A stretch of DNA of 64,000 nt from Rhineura floridana (taxonomy: Eukaryota; Chordata; Lepidosauria; Squamata; Rhineuridae), in NCBI RefSeq assembly GCF_030035675.1, contig NC_084489.1, forward strand, positions 36,875,001 through 36,939,000, in the 5' to 3' direction. The notes beneath the pieces were generated by a model, which was not told where the DNA came from, searched no databases, and worked only from the letters and a program-made list of their open reading frames with translations. A program made the position numbers and the translations under genes. Positions 56,075-64,000 of this stretch are shown piece after piece; the stretch's first letter is position 1, and every line of letters begins with the position of its first letter.

Positions 56075-56205
56075 TAGGGATGAGGAACCTTTAGCCCTCC
56101 ATATGTTGTTGGATTGCAACTCCTATAATCCCTGACTATTTGCCATGCTGGCTAGGGCTGATGGTGATAAACACCATCCAGAGGGCTACAGATTACCTGC
56201 TTTGC
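56075..56205. mobile_element. Palindromic hAT-type MITE, diverged
   Basis: 'ggatgaggaacctttagccc' opens it. The second half has 'gctggctagggctgatggtg', as in the family at 38842. Confidence 0.6.
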
Positions 56206-56264
56206 ATGTGGCTGTACTCCCTCTGAAAAAGCAGGGGTCTGGGGGTCTGTAGTCTGGGGGTGCT

Positions 56265-56780
56265 CCTGGATCCATCTTTGTTGCTAGAGGCCCAGGTGAT
56301 CTCAGTGGCTAGGAAAACCTTTTACCAACTTCAGCTGTTCATTCATTCATTCATTACATTTATATACCGCCCCATAGCCGAAGCTCTCTGGGCAGTTTAC
56401 AGCAATTAAAAACAATAAAAACAAATATACAAACAACAAAAAACAATTTAAAAACGCTATTTAAAAACACATGCTAAAATGCCTGGGAGAAGAGGAGAGT
56501 TTTGACCTGGCGCCAAAAAGGTAACAGTGTTGGCGCCAGGCGCACCTCGTCAGAAACATCATTCCGTATTTTTCTCAACCAGGATAGCCTGACAACTGTT
56601 GTCTATGCACTGGTAACCTCCAGGCTGGATTACTGTAATGCACTCTGTGTGCGGCTGCCCTTGAGGTTGGTCCGGAAGCTGCAGGTGATGCAAAATGCAG
56701 TAGTGTGACTGCTACCTGGAGCAGGGCATCGCCAGCATGTTATTCCTCTGCTGAAAGAATTGCACTGGCTTCCCTTTAGT
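56265..56780 (+). mobile_element. L2 LINE fragment interrupted by another L2
   Basis: The + strand encodes LTTVVYALVTSRLDYCNALC and PLRLVRKLQVMQNAVV (56.57-56.71 kb), the same segment as ALVTSCLDYCNALYVGIP in the intact L2 at 57.3 kb. The part left of 56334 belongs to the same copy. Positions 56340-56556 are a separate L2 in the other orientation. Confidence 0.75.
56340..56556 (-). mobile_element. L2 LINE 3' end, nested
   Basis: Starts with an ATTC repeat and 'tataccgccccatagccgaa' and runs to a C-terminal coding block ('ttttgacctggcgccaaaaa'). 5' truncated. Confidence 0.75.
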
Positions 56781-56842
56781 TACTGGCCATTGCTTTTTTA
56801 ACAAATGTGTATAGGAGTGGGTTGCATGTATTTAGATTAGAA

Positions 56843-56845
<3 letters not shown>

Positions 56846-56886
<41 letters not shown>

Positions 56887-57060
56887 ATTCATTTCTATCC
56901 TGCCTTTTGGCCAAAGGCCCTCAAGGCAGCTTACAAAAAAATAGGCACAAGCATAAAAATACATCAATGAAGGAAATACAATTTACAAAAATTAAATAAC
57001 AAATATCATTATTTAAAAAAACAGCAATTGCAACATTATTAAAAAAAACAACAGTTACAA
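56846..57060 (-). mobile_element. LINE (L2-like) 3' tail with (ATT)n
   Basis: About 40 bp of ATT repeats, then 'tatcctgccttttggccaaa' and 'gccctcaaggcagcttacaa'. 5' truncated. Confidence 0.75.
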
Positions 57061-57090
57061 TTTATACCCCTGCAGATGTTGCTGGACTGG

Positions 57091-60090
57091 ATTAATAATA
57101 ATAATAATAAATTTAATTTCTTCGTCACCTATCTGGCCAATGGCCACTCCAGGCGACTTACAAAATTGTTAAAATACAATTGATAAAATACAGTAATACA
57201 ATATAAAAACAACACATCTGCAGCAACAATATTAAAACTGGGCAGGAGGCATTTCAGTTATAACAATTAACCCTCCCCAGATACCCCGAAGGCCTGCTGA
57301 AAGAGCCAGGTCTTTAAGGCTTTCTGAAACACATTTAAAGAAGAGGCGTGCCGGAGATCTTGTGGGAGGGAGTTCCAAAGAGTGGGGGCCGCCACTGAGA
57401 ATGCCCTCTCTCTTGTACCCGCCAATCTGGCTGTTTTTGTTGGCGGGATTGAGAGAAGGCCCTGTGTGGCCGATCTTGTCGGGCGGCATAATTGGTGGCG
57501 ATGAAGGCGCTCCGTGAGATAAACTGGACTGGAACCATGTAGGGATTTAAAGGTCAATACCAACACCTTGAATTGGGCTCGGAAAACAACTGGTAGCCAG
57601 TGTAGGTCGAACAACACTGGTGTGATGTGATCTCGGCGGCGACTATTCGTAAGTAGTCGAGCCGCCGCATTTTGTATAAGTTGTAATTTCCGGACAGTTT
57701 TCAAGGGTATCCCCACGTAGAGCGCATTACAGTAGTCCAAACAAGAGGTGACCAGGGCGTGTACCACTAGTGGGAGCTGGTGAACAGGAAGGTAGGGTTG
57801 CAGCCTTCGTATGAGGTGTAGTTGGTACCAGGCTGCCCGGCTCACTGCCGAAATCTGAGCCTCCATGGACAGCCTGGAATCAAGCACAACCCCAAGGCTG
57901 CGGACCTGGTCCTTTAGGGGTAGACTCACCCCGTTGAACTTCAGGTCAATGTCGCCCAACCTTCTCTTGTCCCCCACAAGTAGTACCTCGGTCTTATCAG
58001 GGTTCAACTTCAGCTTGTTCCTTCCCATCCATCCACTCACGGATTCCAGGCACTTGGACAAGGTCTCCACAGCCAACTCTGGTGAAGATTTAAACGAGAG
58101 ATAGAGCTGAGTGTCATCCGCATATTGATGACACTGCAGCCCAAATCTCCTGATGATTGCCCCCAGCGGCTTCATATAGATGTTAAATAGCATAGGAGAG
58201 AGGATAGAGCCCTGTGGCACACCACAATTGAGAGGCCAAGGGTCTGATACCTCCTCCCCCAACGCTACCTGTTGGTACCTATCGGAGGGAAAGGAATGGA
58301 ACCACTGTAATACAGTGCCTCCAATTCCCAATCCCTCCAGGCGAAGCAGAAGGATACTGTGGTCGACAGTATCAAAAGCTGCTGAGAGATCGAGGAGGAC
58401 AAGAAAGGTGGATTCTCCCCTATCTAATGCCCTCCTCAAATCATCTACCAGAGCGACCAAGGCTGTTTCAGTTCCGTGACCAGTCCTGAAACCCGATTGG
58501 TATGGATCCAAATAATCCGTTTCATCCAAGTGTGCTGACAACTGGTTGGCCACCACTCGCTCAATGACCTTGCCCAGAAATGGCAGATTCGAAATTGGGC
58601 GGAAGTTATCGAATACTTGGGGATCCAAGGAGGGCTTCTTTAAGATGGGCTTTACAATTGCCTCCTTGAAGGCTGATGGCATCACACCCTCTTTCACGGA
58701 TGCGTTTACCACCGCTTTGATTCCCTCGCCCAATTTCTCTCTGCAGCTCACAAGGAGCCACGAAGGGCAAGGATCAGTAAGACAAGTGGTAGGCTTCACA
58801 GATGAAAGCACCTTGTCCACTTCCTCAGAAGGGAGAAGCCGAAACCGATCCCAATTTACCGGCATGCAACTGGCCAACTCTGGTTCATCCACTGTGTCCA
58901 CGGCGCACGGGATCGAGCTCCGTAAGTGTTCGATTTTATCGGCGAAGTGTTTTGCTAATAAGTCACAGGAGGCCTTTGACTGTTCCAAGGGTTCCTGAGC
59001 AACTGGACCGACCAGACTTCGGACCACCTGGAACAGCCTCCTGGGACAGCACTCCGCAGACGCAATAGAGGCAGCAAAGAAAGCCTTCTTTCCTACCTTT
59101 ATTGCCACTTGGTAGGCAGCTACTGCTGCTCTAACCTGTGTCCGGACATCTTCGGAGCGGGATTTCCGCCACCGGTGCTCTAGTCGTCTCACCTCCTGTC
59201 TCAGACTACGCAACCGTGGTGTATACCATGGTGCTAGCTGAGTTCTATTCAGGGGGAGAGGACGTTTCGGAGCCACCCGGTCTAATGCCCTGGTGATCCC
59301 CACGTTCCACTCCTTCACCAGGGTTTCGACCGGGCGACCTTCAGCAGGTTCCAATTCCCCAAGCGCAGTCAGTAATCCATCCGGATCCATCAGGCGTCTG
59401 GGGCGGACCATTTTAATAGGTCCTTCACCCCTGTGGAGGGGGCATGGCAACGAGAAGTCCATATTTACCAGGTAGTGGTCTGACCATGACACAGGAGTGG
59501 CAAGAATCACTTCCAACTTCAGACCACTTCTCTCCTCTCCCAGGACAAATACTAGGTCGAGACCATGACCGGCTACATGGGTGGGCCCAGTATTACTTAG
59601 GTACAGTTCCCAGGAAGCCATGGTTTCCAGGAAATCCCGAGGGGCTCCTATGAGAGCGGCCTCGGCATGCACGTTAAAGTCACCCAGAACCAACAGCTCT
59701 GGGGACAATGCCCGTACAGCCGAGACCACCTCCAGCACCTCAGCCAGGGAATCTGCCGTGCAGCAGGGTGGGCGGTACACCAGCAAGATCCCTAAACTGC
59801 CCTTCGGGCCCAACCTCCAGTACATACAATCAACAAATTGAGTCCTATGGAGGGGAGGTCTGGCAAAAACCAAGGACTCTCGATAGATGACTGCCACACC
59901 CCCTCCCCGCCTTCCCACCCTCGGCTGCTGTGCGTAACGGAAACCTGGCGGACACATGGCCTCAAGAATTGGAGCAGAGGCTTCGTCCAGCCAAGTTTCC
60001 GTAATACATGCCAGGTCTGCGCGCCCATCCAAGATCATATCATGGATGAGCGAGGTTTTCTGATTGGATGTATGCATTGTCACTTATTCC
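57091..60090 (-). mobile_element. L2 LINE with a 938-codon open ORF2, slightly 5'-truncated
   Basis: The ORF (57267-60083) holds an apurinic-type endonuclease and a reverse transcriptase without a stop. Endonuclease: ITETWLDE, RRGGGVAVIYRES, VYRPPCC, LGDFNVHAE and WSDHYLV, i.e. the conserved Glu, Asp/Asn and SDH. Reverse transcriptase: FRPISNLPFLGKVIERVV, FQSGFRTGHGTETALVAL-type block, FLVLLDLSAAFDTVDH, GVPQGSILSPMLFNIYM and CHQYADDTQLYLSF with the catalytic DD. The C-terminus ends APTLWNSLPQDLRH. The sequence begins inside the endonuclease, so the first few residues and any ORF1 and 5' UTR are missing. The 3' UTR ends in an ATT repeat at 57091. The open frame suggests a young copy. Confidence 0.93.
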
Positions 60091-60260
60091 CACAAATGGA
60101 ACCTGAGAAACAGTGAACAGTCACCTATGCCATGAATAACATCAGAAATAGATAGGACAGAGTCATTGAAGTTCTTAGGAGTTGCTGGCACATTTAGTTG
60201 GAATCAGCATGAATTACCGGGAGTCTTCTGATAGTGCTGTTGAAATCTTAGCGCAACTTG

Positions 60261-60386
60261 CAGCAGCTGCATGGCATGGGTGGAGGAAGGGTCCAGGCTG
60301 TCCTTCTTGGCCATGAGTTCGGGCAAGTACTTGCTTTCGGGCTCGGCCTTGGCCGCGGACTCGGCGCAGGGCAGCAGTGGGGTAGG
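60261..60386 (-). pseudogene. KHDRBS1: KHDRBS1 (Sam68)-like fragment
   Basis: The minus strand reads PTPLLPCAESAAKAEPESKY then LPELMAKKDSLDPSSTHAMQ and LL. Human KHDRBS1, from memory, has [40 protein letters not shown], QLL in the same order; 'THAMQLL' and the proline-rich lead-in point to KHDRBS1 rather than KHDRBS2 or KHDRBS3. After MQLL similarity stops at once. Upstream (to about 60480) a proline-rich G+C-rich stretch may belong to the same copy in a shifted frame. KHDRBS1 encodes a nuclear KH-domain RNA-binding protein; no KH domain is here. Most likely a truncated retrocopy or exon-1 fragment. Confidence 0.65.
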
Positions 60387-61333
60387 GGTGGTGCTGGAAG
60401 CCGGTGGGGGTAAAAGCCAGTGGCCGAGCATGGCAGGGAGGGGCGGCAGCTGAAGCCCGTGGTGGCCTCCATGAGGAAGATAACCTTGCTCAAACTGAAG
60501 ATCTCAAAGCCACCATTTCCTGACGTTGCAATTAAGTCTGGGCACTGCCTGGGTATTGTATTGTGGAACATTTTATTTCATCTTGTCCCATTAGAGTTTG
60601 CTGCTAATCTTGACAAATGTTTTTCTTTACTTGATATCAAGTAAATTTAGCAAATGTTGAGCGTTACTATGAATTGCACTCAAGAGGGCACATGATTTAA
60701 ACTTTAAAGGGCATTGAACACATATCAGTTCTCTGGGCACTGAATACATGGAGTCAAAGGGTAGATCCATTAGAGATGGATCCCAAAGGGCCCAGGAAGT
60801 GCTTAATGACTGTTCTGCAGAAACTGCGACAGAGCTGGGACAGCCCAGAGACATTTGCTTATCACTCCTATCCATAGAAGATAGACTGTTCCTTCCTGCT
60901 GTCCAATGAAGTGCAAACTGATGCATGCTCATACCAATATAATCAGTGAGCGGCAGGGATGAACCTGGGTGAGCTGGAATGCACAAAGGTTTAGCCATTA
61001 TTTGGAGCTGTAAAGAATTTTAAATGTACCCGAGATAGATCAACCTTCTTCTTAATAATAACTTCCAGTGAGATAAATGTTGCAGAAGAGAAAAATAAAA
61101 AAGTTTTGTGACATTGTAAAGATTAACACATTTAGTCCATGACAACTTTTGCCAGAATAAAAGTGTTAGTCTTTCAGGTGTCAGAAGGCTCCTTGTTCTT
61201 GATTCTCTTCTAAGAACAGGACCTAGTTGTGTGTGCGTGTATAGTAGGCTGCACTACAGTCTACACAGCATAATGTGAAATCCAGCCATACATCATGCAC
61301 AAAAGATTCAGAGCCAGCATTACATGTTAAGAA

Positions 61334-61417
61334 ACTGAGTATGTGAAACTTTGGCTCAACTATGTAAATCTCTGGAGCAGAACTTATATAGTTGAGCCAA
61401 TGTTTCATATACTCAGT
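61334..61417 (+). ncRNA. Candidate microRNA-like hairpin (84 nt)
   Basis: Arms of 34 nt (61334-61367 and 61384-61417) pair along their whole length on the + strand with two G-U pairs and one U-U mismatch, around a 16-nt loop (ATCTCTGGAGCAGAAC). The arm starts ACTGAGTATGTGAAACTTTG. Size and near-perfect pairing fit a microRNA precursor, but could equally be a young MITE or a short inverted duplication. Expression is unknown. Confidence 0.4.
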
Positions 61418-61623
61418 CTGGAGCCTGAATATTTTTCACATAGAAGATTTGGACTAGATCAACCAGCTTTCACACTGGTATTCCACTGAGGTACCTCAAT
61501 CCACTGTGGATAGTACATGCATGGAACAACACTGTGCATGCATATCTTATGCCATATGGAGAAATGGGTGAACAAATGGGTGCGATGAACAAGATTCTTT
61601 AGCTGGACTGGGAACTGTGCCTA

Positions 61624-61818
61624 CAGGAACATAGGAAGCTGCCTTATACTGAATCAGACCATTAATCCATCTATCTCTGAATTGTCTATAGGGACCATAG
61701 TGACTCTCCAGGATTTCAGACAGGGGTCTTTCTCAGTCCTACCTGGAGATGCTAGGCCCTGAACCTGGGAGCTTCTGCATGCAAAACAGAAGCTCTACCA
61801 TGGAGCTATGGTCCTTCC
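61624..61818 (-). mobile_element. tRNA-Ala-derived SINE
   Basis: Reverse copy: 'gaagctgccttatactgaat' tail, 'tcctacctggagatgctagg' body, then the head 'ccatggagctatggtcc' with 'cttctgcatgcaaaac' before it. The B-box complement 'gaacctggg' is present. Confidence 0.85.
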
Positions 61819-63827
61819 CCACACAGCTTGTGTAGACCAATGTTTTGAGAGTTCCAGCCAGGTGATGCAAGGCAGGTGCAGGAGGTGTCCCCTCATCAGC
61901 AATGGGAATAAACCAGCCAACAATGGTTTATGAGTGAAAGCGAGCCACAACTTTTTTGATTAGAGCAAGTGGGCTTGGCATGGTAATAGGACAAGGTTCT
62001 GCTTTTATTCCAACATCCCTTGCTGAGGGAATGTTGTGTCAGCCCAACAAGCAGTTGAAAAATCACCCTGGGGAGTTGGCCAGCATTAGACCCCAAGTGA
62101 GGCATAAGCCAATCCGCTTGTGATCCTGCTGGCCAATCGGTGAGGTGGTTGCGAGCTGGATGAGGCCTGGCCTCTCCTGAGCTAGGAGCATGGCCTGCAC
62201 TTACACCAATAGACCCCTTAGAGAAGGTCCTCCTTATGTTTGATCCTGCCCAATGCCATTTCTGCCTTAAACTATGACAGAAGCATATGGCCGCCTAACA
62301 AATTGCAAAGCAGTCACTGAGGAATATGTGAAAGAAAGCTACTCAATAGAGAGCCAATTTGATTGAGGGGAAAAAATCCTACCTGGTCCTATTAACCAGC
62401 AACCCTGTTTGGAACAGCTCACTGACACACTAAAACCAAGGTGGGAAAGCCAGTGCACGAAGAAAGAGGCCAGTGGCAGCATGGCTGAGGCCTTCTATAG
62501 GTCTGGCCTGACCCCCACCTCTCCTGGAACTCTCGTGAGATTACCCAGGACTACAGGCAATCCCGTGAGAGCTGGAGCATAGGCAGGAGGATGAGTCCCC
62601 CCACCTGTTGCTCCCTAGGGGTACGCACTGTCCCACAACAGCACCCTATGCTCAGGGCACAAGGCTAGGATTTCATTTTGCAGGGAGCACATGCAACTGC
62701 CTAATGGAGGTTGATTAACACTTATTGGGGCATATATGGAAAAATGTCTGCCTGCAATGGAATGTAAGGAAATTATACAATGCCAATGGAGGAACACAAG
62801 TTGAGCCTAGTAGGCTGAAAGTTCAGTTTATAGCTCTAACAAGCCCAGAATCCCAAAAGTGACTTTACTTCAGTAAAAAACTACTACCAAAGTGCACAAA
62901 ATAGTCTGTATAATATCTTCGCTAGACCAAAGCGCTGGACTGTTGAAAAACACACATGATTAAGCAAATCAGTTCGGGGTTTCATTTCTGTGTCACAGAG
63001 GATATGGCCTCATTATTATTTGTGACACTGTTTGAGAATTAATTAGTCTCTGGAAAGATTTAATCTCTGATTCAGCTAGATTTATTATAACTTGGATATA
63101 GCACATGGAAAACAAGGTTAACAAAAGGAAACATCTGTTCTTTATCCCAGTGAATGAACATTTGAACAGTTAAGAAGACATATGATCTGAATCACTGCTT
63201 ATTGTGTACTGGCCAAAAGTGATCTCTGTCTTGGATCTATACAGCAGGAAAACACTGGATGATAATACTCCATTTACTGAGTTACCTTTTTTCCTCTGGA
63301 TACTTCTTCATAATAGCCTTTTTCGATTCTGGTTGCAAAAGAGCATGGGAATCAAAGAAAATTTGAAATGGAAGACAAAAATTAGTAAAGAGTAGAAGCC
63401 CACATGAAACTTTCAACCATAAATTTTAGGACGGGGTGGATCATTCCACCTTTATACTATTTTACTCCAAGGAAAAGAAAAATGGGGTGGGAAGAAAATT
63501 ACTCCATCTCTGGTTTGACACCCTCACAGTACACACATGGCCATCTACTCCAGAAACAGTACCAGTAGCTCTGTATGTTGATGTGATATATATGTGTATG
63601 TGACATGCAGCCCTGAGATCCTAACGGGAGGAAGGGCGCAATATATTATTATTATTATTATTATTCTCTTTTGGAGAAATATTTTGCCTTTTTTTTGTTT
63701 TTAAGGAAAAAGAATGATACACTTGCCCACCAGTTTCCCTCCCTCCCTCTCTGCAGCTCTGTGACAAAAGGGGACAGGTTTTCAAGCTATCCTCTCTTCC
63801 AGTTTTTTATTTCTTGTCTGCTTACTC
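61819..63827. other. Unassigned intergenic DNA
   Basis: Includes an ATT repeat at 63644-63665 and no gene or transposon I recognise. The open frames are short. Confidence 0.5.
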
Positions 63828-63913
63828 ATAGGCATCTGGTTGGCCACTGTGAGAACAGGATGCTGGACTTCATGGGGCTGATCCAGCAGGGCTCTTCTAA
63901 GGTTCTTACATTC
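63828..63913 (+). mobile_element. CR1-like LINE 3' terminus
   Basis: 'ggcatctggttggccactgt', 'gagaacaggatgctggactt' and 'gctgatccagcagggctctt' are the last bases of the CR1 family whose reverse copy opens at 42370. It is heavily 5' truncated. The last 87 bp of the window are unassigned. Confidence 0.75.
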
Positions 63914-64000
63914 CTCTAAACTAAAAGGACCTGTTTTCCTCTTAGCTTGGGTGCCATGTACCGTATAGCTACACTGTCCTATTAAGGCAGGTTTTTCATA

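Overview
This is a piece of vertebrate nuclear DNA, almost certainly from a squamate reptile (lizard). It has single-exon and intron-bearing vertebrate genes set in repeat-rich DNA. The repeat mix is typical of lizards: a BovB (RTE) LINE, Sauria-type SINEs with BovB-like tails, a SINE with a 5S rRNA head, many L2 and CR1 LINE copies, tRNA-Ala-derived SINEs, short palindromic hAT-type MITEs, and a Gypsy-like LTR retrotransposon. I cannot name the species.

Two host genes are supported, both on the + strand. The last coding exon of CPVL (serine carboxypeptidase-like) is at 9781-9891, with its 3' UTR and polyadenylation signal just behind it. The whole single-exon coding region of TRIL (TLR4 interactor with leucine-rich repeats) is at 44124-46445, with a GC-rich 5' region and a probable 3' UTR reaching about 48.3 kb. 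CPVL followed by TRIL in the same orientation is, from my knowledge of the human map, the conserved chr7p15 order. That supports both calls and places 1-9780 inside CPVL (last intron) and about 10-43 kb in the intergenic gap. A short piece resembling the N-terminal part of KHDRBS1 (Sam68) at 60.3 kb looks like a pseudogene fragment.

Layout: 0.5-2 kb, old L2 and CR1 tails. 3.0-6.4 kb, tRNA-Ala SINEs and a nearly full-length dead BovB. 6.5-7.5 kb, a DNA transposon with GC-rich contents. 9.8-10 kb, the CPVL end. 11.3-16.3 kb, several DNA transposons, some nested, and a 5S-headed SINE. 16.6-17.3 kb, L2 tails and a 243-bp tandem repeat. 17.5-23.6 kb, a very recent LTR retrotransposon (minus strand) with identical LTRs. 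24.9-36 kb, L2 copies, MITEs and a purine-rich minisatellite. 37.9-43 kb, SINEs, MITEs, an L1-like insert and a CR1 tail. 43.4-48.3 kb, TRIL. 48-64 kb, mostly unassigned sequence, with nested L2 copies that include a 938-codon open L2 ORF (57.3-60.1 kb) and two strong hairpins (51.6 and 61.3 kb).

The window is therefore two immune/lysosome-related host genes embedded in a lizard transposon landscape. The points I find most worth checking are the microRNA-like hairpin at 61334-61417, the young LTR element, an upstream ORF in TRIL whose stop overlaps an in-frame ATG, DNA transposons carrying GC-rich interiors, and the KHDRBS1 fragment.
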